This document shows, in pieces, positions 9,901 to 17,938 of a stretch of DNA of 42,996 bases (its first letter is position 1; the number at the start of each line of letters is the position of its first letter). The stretch is from an uncultured Lachnospiraceae bacterium (lineage in GTDB: Bacteria; Bacillota; Clostridia; Lachnospirales; Lachnospiraceae): the NCBI GenBank assembly GCA_947630855.1, contig CANRJF010000013.1, positions 1 through 42,996 on the forward strand. Direction: 5' to 3'. A program made the position numbers and the translations under genes. The notes under the pieces are model-generated. The model ran no database searches. It worked only from the letters and a program-made list of their open reading frames with translations, and was not told the DNA's origin.

Positions 9901-10073
9901 AAATATGCCTGATTAATATTTTTCTCCAGATAATAGAACCCCAGCATATAATACAATTCGTAGTTGTCATGTTCAGCAAGCAATCCCCTTCGTATTGCAT
10001 CAAACATACCGTCTAAATTTCCTTCTGCCTCACAGGCGGATGCTTCCAAAATCGCATTTCTCGCATCATTCAT
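6921..10073 (-). CDS. Multidomain fusion: GT2 glycosyltransferase, methyltransferase-like, FkbH-like HAD, SGNH-like
   Basis: Numbering is from ATG at 10073, chosen because AGGAGG lies six bases upstream; the product is 1050 residues. Domains in order: a short helical repeat region (1-85); a GT2 domain (about 94-325) with SIIIVSYNT, VVDNGSTDG, LLNNDTR and GYFEDDDLS; a Rossmann methyltransferase-like segment (about 356-425) with LQIGCGLGAD; a HAD-IIIC/FkbH-like domain (about 465-760) with DMDQT (nucleophile Asp470, Asp472) and FIDDDERN; and a C-terminal SGNH-like region (about 773-1035) starting GPCDMSA and ending with INHYSRNVYY. FkbH proteins are known for capturing a glyceryl group from 1,3-bisphosphoglycerate. 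The fusion may transfer a sugar and add or remove a small acyl group. No acyl-carrier protein gene is seen nearby. A weak promoter-like pair lies at 10157-10184. Confidence 0.8.
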   Translation of the reverse strand: MNDARNAILEASACEAEGNLDGMFDAIRRGLLAEHDNYELYYMLGFYYLEKNINQAYLCFVNALFYCDNENDRNEIAAGIEKLLSGGQVRVKNTSIIIVSYNTCYCMQKNIECIRQTLPTGTYTIVVVDNGSTDGVKEWLSLQQDIVLVVNEENLGFPKACNQGVRRIIEIGQGDNDVFLLNNDTRLAPNALFWLKMGLYEKEDIGAVGSLSNYAGNEQQVDVEFPLPGDYLEYGKKVNIPERNPYEERVRLSGFAMLIRGGLWQSVGGMDEMFTPGYFEDDDLSMKLQQMGYKLFLCKNSFIYHAGSQSFAKREDLKELLTGHQQFFIRKYGFDILEYAYQDHNMLSQIPFAKQEEFSILQIGCGLGADMKKIKEMYPNAHVIGVESDTSLFEIAKKTNIVVPSILALCELFPNPVFHTVILSDKERSRISREDIERLGKLCLQDCMFLPRNTSVSVPDFTKVKLVVWDMDQTFWSGILSEGDIEIIPENVDLIKVLTDCGVVNSISSKNHLEEVMKILEELEIASYFVFADINWENKGLQIQKKLNDMHLRAENVLFIDDDERNLQEAVYYNLGIMAYTPQIIPALYTYAMNTSKTDVEHKRLKNYKVLEEKRRTEGTFSSREQFLNYSEIIVEICEDCMPELDRILELIGRTNQLNYTKLRESREEIMSLLNNSNVRKGYVRAHDRFGDYGIVGFYCYGTDGEIRHFLFSCRVVGMGIVEWVYQYLGTPEIHVIEPVAQKLDKEAVAPWINRSDLMAADPTSVNGKQENKIRVLLKGPCDMSAIAGYLLGGNLTTEFNFVNDRGFITAGQNHSMHIWQGVVYSEQQIQEILDDVPFITRDDFKTSLFSDEYHVICYSLLPDCHAGLYKNKKTGAYISFGSRNFDLTDRGNMQGYIDGSIVNHAYPFTEEIINKFAKQWEFVGATDGMDLLRNLNYMYENVQGNPLFILLLGSEIEYEGENPEFANHAEKHREINELVRCFAEDRERIKIVDVTEFIHSQDDYEDCINHYSRNVYYNLATMVVKIINEKVADLKAKTVERGKHGCSYE

Positions 10074-10143
10074 TTCAAACCTCCTGATACACACTTCTCA
10101 AAATGCCGCTTTTGTCCATTTCCAAAATAATTCCTATTGTTTG

Positions 10144-10227
10144 TTAAAAAAGCTTTTGTATACATAAAAAACTATTTGTTACAATTTGGGAAAAATTCTC
10201 TATTCCTATTCCCGCTGTATGCGGCAT
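10144..10227 (-). pseudogene. Second 5' remnant of an AAA-ATPase_like gene
   Basis: A 27-codon frame starts with ATG at 10227 behind an excellent ribosome site (GGGAGG, seven bases). It reads MPHTAGIGIENFSQIV followed by TNSF, then degenerates to a stop at 10144. GIGIENFSQIV resembles the conserved opening of AAA-ATPase_like/DUF1703 proteins (GIG-x-x-FxxI, then a YYVDKT-type motif). Only the start of the gene remains, as with the fragment at 6762-6881. The large fusion gene therefore lies between two broken AAA starts. Because the match is short, a chance similarity cannot be excluded. Confidence 0.45.
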
Positions 10228-10262
10228 CCAAATCCCTCCCTTCAAATCATATCGTCATTATT

Positions 10263-11726
10263 TTATGAGCTTATATCGCTATTTATATAACCATACAATG
10301 TTCTTAATCCTAATATATTTGCCCTTGCGTATGATTTCTGCATATCCATTTTCCAACATGTTGTGCTGGTTTTCAACTTTTCATAACATTCCGGCATATA
10401 CACCCTTTCAAAAATACTATCTCCATCAGATACGCCATCCATCAAAAAGGTATCAGACCTTTTCTCCTGTTGATACCATGGAAATTCCTGTTCTGCCAGC
10501 ATAAGGATATATTTTGATATCTCCCCCTGTATACTGTCATCACTTATTTCATAATAGTACCATAAACTCTCCAACAAAAACAGTAAATAAGGCTGCCCGG
10601 CAGAAATACCCGGCATTTTATGCAGTACAGAAGACGGCACATAGATATCTGCATCCACCCATATTCCCCCATACCGATACAACAATTCAGCGTGCAGTAA
10701 TTCTGTCAATTGCTCCGTATCCAATATTCCATTATTAAATTTCTCAATCACAGCAGGAGTAAAAGATACATAATTCATACAGTTTTCTAATGTAATAAAG
10801 CGCAATGTTTCTTTGCTTTCCAATAAATTACTTTTTATATTATTCAGACAAAATTTAACTGTCTCTGGCATACACTCCTGCAAGAAACAAAACCATACCG
10901 GAATTTTTCCACCAAAATCATCCTGGCATTCAAAGGGTTCCACTAAAGTTCCCGTCTTACCCTTATGCAGATTTATCACCGGAGTTATCTTCAATTGCAA
11001 AAGCTGCAACATCAATTCTTTCTTCTTTTGGGGCTTAAAAAAATCCTCTATTTCCATCATGTCTACATTTTCTTCTGTAATAGGCTCCGGCTGCATCATA
11101 AGCCATACCCTGAATAATCGTTCTGAAAGAAATCCCATTACCCTTTGTTGATAAGAATCGTATCCTGTCATATCTAAATGCTTTTCCACCTCAAAAAGAA
11201 TATCAAAAAGCCACTGGCAATACCTGTCATAAATATCTTTCCTGGTAATCCACATATTGCCCGTAGATACAAGAATTGTATCCATAGCATAGTCAAAAGC
11301 AGCAACATAAACAGGATATTTTTTCTCAATCACTTCCCTGCATAAATCCAAGTCTTTTGCATAATGACGCTTTGCATAGTGCTGATAAACATTTGCATCC
11401 TTCACGCATCTGCTGTTTGGAATGATAATGGGATATTGTCCTATCAACCTCTCTATGGTTTCTTTGTTTAACAAGCTGCCATCCCGTAGAAAAAAACGTC
11501 GATAATGGCAGATACCAATCACCTCACAATTTATATTTTTCCAAAGCCAATACATGCCTGTCAGTTCACAATAATATGGATTTTTAGCAGATATATTGTC
11601 CCCTGTATCATCACCTGCATATCCAAGACTTTCTCCCCCTGCCTTTCCTACATGAAGAGGCTGATAAATATCATCCGGAAGCTCTGCTATTTTTTTATGA
11701 GTCATTACATACATTCTGGTATTCAT
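10263..11726 (-). CDS. DUF4422 plus OCH1-like glycosyltransferase fusion
   Basis: The 487-residue protein joins two glycosyltransferase-type domains. Residues 1 to about 225 are DUF4422 (MYVMTHKK, PLHVG, DDTGDNIS, ELTGMYWLWKN, GICHYRRFF), shared with the gene at 17939-19039. Residues about 270-460 are of the Gly_transf_sug/capsular mannosyltransferase type: IPVWFCFLQ opens it and LLYRYGGIWVDADIYV contains the DXD metal site. It is cytoplasmic, with no signal peptide or membrane span. The combination suggests two successive sugar additions by one polypeptide; the specificities are unknown. It lies between a small unknown gene and the large GT2/FkbH fusion. Confidence 0.8.
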   Translation of the reverse strand: MNTRMYVMTHKKIAELPDDIYQPLHVGKAGGESLGYAGDDTGDNISAKNPYYCELTGMYWLWKNINCEVIGICHYRRFFLRDGSLLNKETIERLIGQYPIIIPNSRCVKDANVYQHYAKRHYAKDLDLCREVIEKKYPVYVAAFDYAMDTILVSTGNMWITRKDIYDRYCQWLFDILFEVEKHLDMTGYDSYQQRVMGFLSERLFRVWLMMQPEPITEENVDMMEIEDFFKPQKKKELMLQLLQLKITPVINLHKGKTGTLVEPFECQDDFGGKIPVWFCFLQECMPETVKFCLNNIKSNLLESKETLRFITLENCMNYVSFTPAVIEKFNNGILDTEQLTELLHAELLYRYGGIWVDADIYVPSSVLHKMPGISAGQPYLLFLLESLWYYYEISDDSIQGEISKYILMLAEQEFPWYQQEKRSDTFLMDGVSDGDSIFERVYMPECYEKLKTSTTCWKMDMQKSYARANILGLRTLYGYINSDISS

Positions 11727-11746
11727 TAATATCCGGCGCCTTTCTT

Positions 11747-12220
11747 TTAAATATGATTATCCATAAAATAATAAATATCTTGTCCTATTCTTATATCCCG
11801 CACCATTTTATCTCTGACATCTTTCATAAAAGAAACCATCTGACAATCATAAAAAAGATACTCACAGCAACTTCCCATTTTCTTAAAAACATTCTCTAAA
11901 TCAGAATCCTTTTCTAAGCCGTCACTTCCCAATACTATCCCAAGACAGTATTTCTCACTGCCACAGCCAGTCATAAAATCCTGGGGTGTAATGATTCGGT
12001 CATATACATTTTTCCAGACAGGAAAACATACTTCCGGGAAGAAATCAATCCCATCCAGGCATATTTCTTTTGGAATTTTCTGATTCATTACCTGTCTGGA
12101 TACATTTCCAATTCGTTTTAAAAACATTCCCGCATCAAGAATATTTTTTGGTTCAAGTTCTTTTATAACTTCAAAATAGATAAACATGTCATTCTCATTT
12201 TTTATTCTCATAATCCCCAC
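11747..12220 (-). CDS. Small protein of unknown function within the glycosyltransferase unit
   Basis: I do not recognise this 157-residue protein. It is soluble, begins IMRIKNENDMFIYFEVI, and contains NILDAGMFLKRIG and LGIVLGSDG, which vaguely recall a Rossmann-type or methyltransferase-like core, but no complete SAM motif is present. It has several Cys residues (for example the CC pair in GSCCEYLF). A GTG at 12220 and an ATG nine bases later are both possible starts, with GGGG just before the ATG. It is codirectional with the flanking glycosyltransferase genes, 20 bases before the next one, so it is probably an accessory of glycan assembly. Confidence 0.55.
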   Translation of the reverse strand: MGIMRIKNENDMFIYFEVIKELEPKNILDAGMFLKRIGNVSRQVMNQKIPKEICLDGIDFFPEVCFPVWKNVYDRIITPQDFMTGCGSEKYCLGIVLGSDGLEKDSDLENVFKKMGSCCEYLFYDCQMVSFMKDVRDKMVRDIRIGQDIYYFMDNHI

Positions 12221-12292
12221 AACAATATTCTTTCATAGATTTCTTACATTATTATGATAATTATTTAAGCCATCCATTTTGGATACCTATTC

Positions 12293-13456
12293 TTAATAAT
12301 TAATAACATTTAAAATTTCTTTTACCCGGTGAACAAATGTATGATTCTCCTTCATCTTACCCAAAGCATTTGCAGCAATCTGCCTGCGTTCTGTCTCATG
12401 AGATAAATAATAACCTATTTTCGAAATGCAGTCTTCTTCACTTTCATAATAATCAAAATCTTCCCCAGGGGTAAAATAATCTAAAAAATCAGCCTGAAAA
12501 TTGGTAAGCAAAAATCCACCTGCCCCCATAATATCCATGCCCCGAAGGGGAATTCCTGACTGGATGCTTCTCAGAGAAATGTTCAGATTAATCTTGCTGT
12601 TTTTAAATACTAATGGCATACTATTATAATAATCTACCGCCCCTGCAAAATGAGCCCTGGGTAATAATTCAGACTGCTTATGGGTATATAATTTTAATGT
12701 AAAATGTTCCGATATCAGTTTCAAAAGAGAAATTCTCTCATCAGAAGTTAGTTTTCTGGCAAGAAAATAGTTCGCATACACATAAGCAGGATTCTCCACT
12801 CCATCAGACATAGGTGAATAGGGTACAGCTTTCTGCATATCTGCAATGATTTCCGGTGACAAAAGTTCCTCCAATATAAAACAACCGTACAATTCTTTCT
12901 GCGCAGCCATCAAACCTTCCAGATATCCTCTGGTATAATCTGTAATACCTGTAAGGCACTCATATAAATTATGTTCTTCATTGTAAAGGGAACCCACAAA
13001 AGAAATATCTGCTTTTAATTGTTTCTCTACATTCCTGGGGCAGGTTATAGAAAGCAATCGCTTTACATTTGCTGCCAGGGGAAGATAATGGACTGTCATA
13101 ATTCCTTCATTTTTTAACCTGGAATATGTGGTCTTGTCAAATATAAATACATAATTACAAGGATTGATAATTGTACAGGAATACAATGCTACCAAAGGAC
13201 TGTCATAGACGTAGGAAACATATTTCAAATTATGTTTTTGACAGCACTTGGAAAGAATCGGATAATAATTAAAAGAAAATACAAATTCGTATCTAGCAGC
13301 TTCAACCTTTCTGTCAAAAGCATTTTCGTAATCTAGATTAAAACGCTCTTTATATGCTTCATGCAAAAAAAGGTCACATTCCATTCCGCATTCCATAAAG
13401 GCATCTATCATATCCTGCTTTGCAAATGCCGGTGCATCCAAGAAAAGTATTTTCAT
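12293..13456 (-). CDS. CgeB-like glycosyltransferase (third type)
   Basis: This 387-residue soluble protein has a DUF3880-like N-terminal half (MKILFLDAPAFAKQDMIDAF; FVFSFNYYPILSK; YVSYVYDSPL) and a GT-B-type C-terminal half with SKINLNISLRSIQSGIPLRG near residue 300 and GAGGFLLTNFQ after it. These are the hallmarks of CgeB-like glycosyltransferases. It is only distantly related to the tandem pairs at 284-2749 and 14485-17760, so the island holds three CgeB subgroups. The gene starts about 35 bases after the GT8 stop and is probably cotranscribed with it. Sugar donor and acceptor are unknown. Confidence 0.8.
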   Translation of the reverse strand: MKILFLDAPAFAKQDMIDAFMECGMECDLFLHEAYKERFNLDYENAFDRKVEAARYEFVFSFNYYPILSKCCQKHNLKYVSYVYDSPLVALYSCTIINPCNYVFIFDKTTYSRLKNEGIMTVHYLPLAANVKRLLSITCPRNVEKQLKADISFVGSLYNEEHNLYECLTGITDYTRGYLEGLMAAQKELYGCFILEELLSPEIIADMQKAVPYSPMSDGVENPAYVYANYFLARKLTSDERISLLKLISEHFTLKLYTHKQSELLPRAHFAGAVDYYNSMPLVFKNSKINLNISLRSIQSGIPLRGMDIMGAGGFLLTNFQADFLDYFTPGEDFDYYESEEDCISKIGYYLSHETERRQIAANALGKMKENHTFVHRVKEILNVINY

Positions 13457-13493
13457 ATTTTAAAACTCCTTCATTTTAGCTACAAAATATTTT

Positions 13494-14483
13494 TTAAGAA
13501 CCAGAGGAAAGTTTTTGAATTACAGCCTGACAATTGTTCAACAGTTCTTTCAATTTATCATTTTCTATCATAAGTTCCTGCAATTTTTCCTCAACAAGAT
13601 GGCTTTCCATGGATTGGTAAACTACTTTTTCCAAAAGATTCCAATAAAAAGGTGTATCTTTTGCATATTCCCACCATATTTTGCCAATATCATACTGCAC
13701 TAAATTTACATTCCAGGGCTTTGAATAGCCTGCAAAATGCAAAATAAATGTATTCGTGCGTACATCTTCATAGGTCATGCCCATTTCATGAGCCTTATCT
13801 ACCAATAAACCATATTTCCATTCATCAACAAATTTCACCTGCTTATAATGCGCATAATTCAACAAATCCTGGTCTGGAAATGCAAGCCTGTCAGAAATTG
13901 AACAAAAAATATCTATATATTTTTGAAAAGAATATTGCTCTTTAAGCCTGGCAAGATTCATTAATAAAATTCCAGAACAAAAATAGGTCATTCCATCTTC
14001 TACAAGTTCTTTAAAAAAAGCAATCCACTTCTGTGCCGCTGGGTCAGATATTGCAAATCTCTCATTAAAACCTACCTCTCTTGTTGCAACCAATAGACTG
14101 CTATCAAAATTTATATTATAAAAGTCTAATATATCCTTATTTACAATAGTATCCGTATCCAAATATAAAATTCTGTCAATCTCATCACCTAACAACTCCG
14201 GCAGCATAAGCCGATAGTATATTTCCAACGGCCAATATGAAGTATGGGGTAAGTCAGAGATTTTTGCAGCGTCAATCTTTATAAAATTCATACGATGCTC
14301 CCCCTTGCTTCCACGCATCAGCGCATCCTGCAAAAAAAGGCAGTCGTCCTCATTCAATTCACTATATAGAACATACACATATATCTGATGAGAATCATTA
14401 TTTTTAACAAGAGAACGTATCATCACATATGTTGGCTGCAATACATTTCTATTTAACGCAATGGCAATATTTATTCTATCCAT
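13494..14483 (-). CDS. GT8 family glycosyltransferase (retaining)
   Basis: The 329-residue protein has the full GT8 signature: INIAIALNRN at the N-terminus, ILYLDTDTIV with the DXD metal-binding motif near residue 115, FPDQDLLNYA, and ILHFAGYSKPW near residue 255. A C-terminal helical stretch rich in Glu and Lys may form a coiled coil. GT8 enzymes typically transfer glucose or galactose from UDP-sugars with retention. The ATG at 14483 is preferred over an upstream TTG because GAGG precedes it, and it begins one base after the stop of the upstream CgeB-like gene, which suggests coupled translation. A truncated relative lies at the left window edge. Confidence 0.9.
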   Translation of the reverse strand: MDRINIAIALNRNVLQPTYVMIRSLVKNNDSHQIYVYVLYSELNEDDCLFLQDALMRGSKGEHRMNFIKIDAAKISDLPHTSYWPLEIYYRLMLPELLGDEIDRILYLDTDTIVNKDILDFYNINFDSSLLVATREVGFNERFAISDPAAQKWIAFFKELVEDGMTYFCSGILLMNLARLKEQYSFQKYIDIFCSISDRLAFPDQDLLNYAHYKQVKFVDEWKYGLLVDKAHEMGMTYEDVRTNTFILHFAGYSKPWNVNLVQYDIGKIWWEYAKDTPFYWNLLEKVVYQSMESHLVEEKLQELMIENDKLKELLNNCQAVIQKLSSGS

Positions 14484-14484
14484 T

Positions 14485-16098
14485 TTATTTTTCCTCAAAT
14501 AGCCTATAAAAATCCTTCACTCTGGAATCCCATGTTTCGTTTTGACAAGCCTTTTTCCTGCCGTTTTCCGCCATTTCCTTTCTTGCAGATTCATCGGCCA
14601 GATAAAATTTTATCAAGTCCGGAAGCTTATCCAATTCATCCAAGCTATATACAATTATGTCTTCTCCTGGTATATATTTGCCTTTTAATGCAGTTGTGTC
14701 TTCCGTGACCAAAACAGTCCCACAAAGCATAATATTCGCCATACGCTCTGTAAAACCGCCTTTGTGCCAAGACATACTATTTAAGGACAGCTTAGACTGC
14801 TGCCATACACCGATACTTTCTTCATATGTAATATCTGAATGAATTCTTAAATTTGGATATCTACACAATGGACTTACGCACCATGAATTTCCAAAAACAT
14901 CCACAACTATTCCTGCTTCTAACAATACTTGAACTGTACGATGCCGAAAATAATGCATTGCACATATATATACCCTTCGTAATTGTATTAGCATTTTCAA
15001 AAATTCTTCATCTGACAACATATATCCAAGACCTTCGCATACTTGATGAAGCGCTTCTTCTACTGTAAGATTTGTATTTTTACGTAAAACTAAAAGCAAT
15101 CTATTGGCAATAAAACGAATATCCCTAGGTAATGCATGAATCTGCTGCGCTCCAATCCAATATGGCTCATAAGTTCCTACAAAAGATATATCATAAAGAA
15201 AAGGCATCTCGCAAATCTCCTGCACCTTTCCTGCTAACGGCATCCAATATGCCTCTTTAAAAAAATACCGCTGAATAAAATTGACATAATTCACATCATG
15301 AGTAATAATACTAAAATTATCTGGAGAATTTTCAATAAAATCCTTTTGCCAAATAGGATGGTCAAAAATAATATCAAATTTAGGTCCTTTTATATAATCA
15401 TGTAAATATGTTCCATCTTTCATCTTAACAGAAAAAAGATTTGTCTGCATACCAATTACTGCCCTAAAATGCCGTCCCATAAAATGCACTAGTTCTTTTA
15501 CATCTTCCTTTTCTGAATCAAAATATTCTACTGGCTGACCCATTTTACGGAATGCATCTCCCAGTTGTTCTGCAAGTATATTTAATATATTATAGCAAAT
15601 ATCCTCCCCTTTATAAATCAAAATAGGACACGTTGCCTCTTTTATCCACAAATAGTTTTCATCCCTGACCAACATTCTCTCCAAAAAGCTTATCGCAGCT
15701 TCCTGACATTTATAAGATGCTGCCTTCTGTAAAATATCTTCAATAACCGTATCAAAAACCTGTTGCTTTAAAAGTTCCTCTTTATAACATCCCACAATAT
15801 AGCAGTCCGTACATATATCATCCCATATAGACTCTGACTCTTTATAATCAATTCTTTTATATTCTCCCTCTAATAATTCTCCATTATATTCCTCCATATT
15901 AACAGCAAATTGTTCAGCAACCCGAAGTATCAACTCAAAAACTTGTCCACCTTTTAATCTGCAATTCACCCCACCTGTCTTCTCTAAAATTATAGTCGGT
16001 ATATAAAAATCATTCTCTGTTTCCTCTTTATGGAATAATGTATAAAAAAAAACATCATTTTTATCTTTCTCATTTTCCTGCATATAGATAATCTTCAT
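14485..16098 (-). CDS. CgeB-like glycosyltransferase, full-length member of a tandem pair
   Basis: The product has 537 residues from ATG at 16098, supported by AAGGAG nine bases upstream. A long N-terminal region of unknown fold precedes a CgeB/DUF3880-like module. Recognisable pieces are CPILIYKGEDICYN, GRHFRAVIGMQTNLFSVKM, KGPKFDIIFDHPIW, FVGTYEPYW, and the acceptor-side SKLSLNSMSWHKGGFTERMA near residue 440. It is strongly similar to the neighbour at 16243-17760 and includes about 60 N-terminal residues that the neighbour lacks. It is cytoplasmic. Sequence does not show which sugar it transfers, but the duplication suggests two similar linkages. Confidence 0.8.
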   Translation of the reverse strand: MKIIYMQENEKDKNDVFFYTLFHKEETENDFYIPTIILEKTGGVNCRLKGGQVFELILRVAEQFAVNMEEYNGELLEGEYKRIDYKESESIWDDICTDCYIVGCYKEELLKQQVFDTVIEDILQKAASYKCQEAAISFLERMLVRDENYLWIKEATCPILIYKGEDICYNILNILAEQLGDAFRKMGQPVEYFDSEKEDVKELVHFMGRHFRAVIGMQTNLFSVKMKDGTYLHDYIKGPKFDIIFDHPIWQKDFIENSPDNFSIITHDVNYVNFIQRYFFKEAYWMPLAGKVQEICEMPFLYDISFVGTYEPYWIGAQQIHALPRDIRFIANRLLLVLRKNTNLTVEEALHQVCEGLGYMLSDEEFLKMLIQLRRVYICAMHYFRHRTVQVLLEAGIVVDVFGNSWCVSPLCRYPNLRIHSDITYEESIGVWQQSKLSLNSMSWHKGGFTERMANIMLCGTVLVTEDTTALKGKYIPGEDIIVYSLDELDKLPDLIKFYLADESARKEMAENGRKKACQNETWDSRVKDFYRLFEEK

Positions 16099-16242
16099 AA
16101 CATATATCTCCTTATGTAAACCCTGTTTTTCATTTCTTTTGTAATTTCTCCATCTCACAGGGTTAGTCTGTATAGTGAGACGAAAAAGACGCTTTATCTT
16201 ATTTTGTCATTCTCTTTTTTATCCTCATACTGTTTATCCGAA

Positions 16243-17760
16243 TTAATCCTTAGAAGATAATTTTGACTCTAAAAATTTATTTATAAACTCTTCTGCCCTA
16301 ACATCCCATGTAGCAAATTCACGCGCCTTTTTCCTGCCATTTTCCGCTATTTCCTTTCTGGCAGTTTCATCAGCCAGATAAAATTTTATCAAATCCGGAA
16401 GCTTATCCAATTCATCTAAACGATATACAAGAATATCTTTTCCTAGTGTATACCTTCCTTTCAGAAAAGATGTATCCTCTGTAACCAAAACAGTCCCGCA
16501 AAGCATAATATTCGCCATACGCTCTGTAAATCCCCCTTTATGCCAGGACATACTATTTAAGGATAACTTAGACTGCTGCCACACTTTAATGCTTTCTTCA
16601 TATGTAATATCAGGATGGATTCTTAAGTTTTCATACCTGCACAACGGACTTGCACTCCAGGAACTTCCAAAAACATCTATGACAATCCCCGCTTCCAATA
16701 ATACCTGAATTGTACGCGATCGAAAATAATGTATTGCACAGGCATATGCTCTCCGCAATTCTCTAAGCATTTCCAGAAATTTTTCATCTGACGGTACATA
16801 GCCAGACTGTCTATATACCTGATAAAGTGCCTCTTCGGCCGTAAGATTTGTATTTTTACGCAAAGCCAGAAGAAATCTGTTAGCAATAAAACGAATCTCT
16901 CTGGGCATGGCATGAATTAATAATACTTCTTCCCAGTATGGCACATAAGACCCTACAAAAGTGATATCATAAATATTAGACAAAACCTGCGTCTTTGGAA
17001 TCTGTCCCGCTAATGGCATCCAATATGTTTTTTTCCCAAAATAACGCTGAATAAAATTGACATAATTTATATCATGAGTAACAATATAAAAATTTTCCGG
17101 AGACTGTTCTATGAAAAACTTTACCCAAACAGGATGGTCAAAAACAATATCAAATTTAGGACCTTTGATATAATCATGTACAAATGTTCCATCTTCCATT
17201 TTCACTGAAAAAAGGTTTGTCTGCATACCGATGACTGCCCTAAAATGCCGTCCAAGAAGCCTGCCCATGCCCTGGATGCCTTCCTTTTCCACATCAAAAT
17301 ATTCCACTTCCTGCCCTGCCCGCAAAAAAGCATCTCCCATCTGCTCTGCAAAAAGGTTTAAAACATTATAGCAGGTATCCTTCCCTTTATAAAGCAAAAT
17401 AGGACAACCCGCCTCTTCTATCCACAAATACTCTTCCTTGCGCAAAAGCATTCGCTCCATCAGTTGGATAGCTTCCTGCTTTCGATTACAGACGTCTGAT
17501 TTTTCCAGGACACTCTCTACCAAAAAATTGAATTTATCCCACTTTAACAATATATCCTTGTATCTGGAAAGCAAATAGCACTCTTCGCATACTTCACTCC
17601 AAAGATTTTCTACAGAACTTGCCACTAAAATACCAGAATTTTTTGGTCGTAGGCATATAATTTCCTCACATTCACTTAAATCAAGGCCATATTTTTCTGC
17701 CTGATAAAAAATTTCTTCATCTTTCTGTCTTTCTTTTAACCTACAATTTATTCTTACCAC
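16243..17760 (-). CDS. CgeB-like glycosyltransferase with a shortened N-terminus
   Basis: The 505-residue frame parallels the gene at 14485-16098 along its length (KGKDTCYN, GRHFRAVIGMQTNLFSVKM, KGPKFDIVFDHPVW, SKLSLNSMSWHKGGFTERMA) but starts about 60 residues later. It opens with GTG at 17760 without a good ribosome site. An in-frame TAA lies two codons upstream, and bases beyond it still resemble the paralogue's coding sequence, with the reading frame broken by small deletions. An intrinsic terminator ends only about 28 bases before the GTG. It may therefore be a decaying copy, or be expressed only by read-through. The catalytic half looks intact. Confidence 0.65.
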   Translation of the reverse strand: MVRINCRLKERQKDEEIFYQAEKYGLDLSECEEIICLRPKNSGILVASSVENLWSEVCEECYLLSRYKDILLKWDKFNFLVESVLEKSDVCNRKQEAIQLMERMLLRKEEYLWIEEAGCPILLYKGKDTCYNVLNLFAEQMGDAFLRAGQEVEYFDVEKEGIQGMGRLLGRHFRAVIGMQTNLFSVKMEDGTFVHDYIKGPKFDIVFDHPVWVKFFIEQSPENFYIVTHDINYVNFIQRYFGKKTYWMPLAGQIPKTQVLSNIYDITFVGSYVPYWEEVLLIHAMPREIRFIANRFLLALRKNTNLTAEEALYQVYRQSGYVPSDEKFLEMLRELRRAYACAIHYFRSRTIQVLLEAGIVIDVFGSSWSASPLCRYENLRIHPDITYEESIKVWQQSKLSLNSMSWHKGGFTERMANIMLCGTVLVTEDTSFLKGRYTLGKDILVYRLDELDKLPDLIKFYLADETARKEIAENGRKKAREFATWDVRAEEFINKFLESKLSSKD

Positions 17761-17787
17761 TTGTTAAAATATTGTCCTTTCATCATC

Positions 17788-17820
17788 TAAAAATAAGCAG
17801 AAAGCTCTCACTCTCTGCTT
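17788..17820 (-). terminator. Intrinsic terminator between the DUF4422 gene and the CgeB-like pair
   Basis: On the minus strand AAGCAGAGAG and CTTTCTGCTT pair over ten positions (one G-T) around a six-base loop and are followed by ATTTTTAG. It lies about 120 bases after the stop at 17939 and only about 28 bases ahead of the next start codon, leaving no room for a downstream promoter. Confidence 0.7.
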
Positions 17821-17938
17821 ATTCCTTTCCATACAACTATGCTGTTACTTCCTTCTGCTCTGTTATCTTCCATGATATACCTTACCTTTCTTTAAAGCAA
17901 CAACACTATTACATATATCGGACATTTTTACATTTTCT

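Noticed and set aside
10157-10184. TTGTAA, 16 bases, TATACA upstream of the large fusion gene
   Set aside because: Weak match within AT-rich sequence and inside the AAA remnant; mentioned in the gene entry but not called as a feature.
13494-13703. Short plus-strand frames opposite the coiled-coil end of the GT8 gene
   Set aside because: They are low-complexity hydrophobic complements of a helical Glu/Lys-rich region.
17821-17938. Possible 21-codon leader peptide overlapping the terminator at 17788-17820
   Set aside because: Only a mediocre ribosome site, and no run of codons for one amino acid as in classical attenuation leaders.
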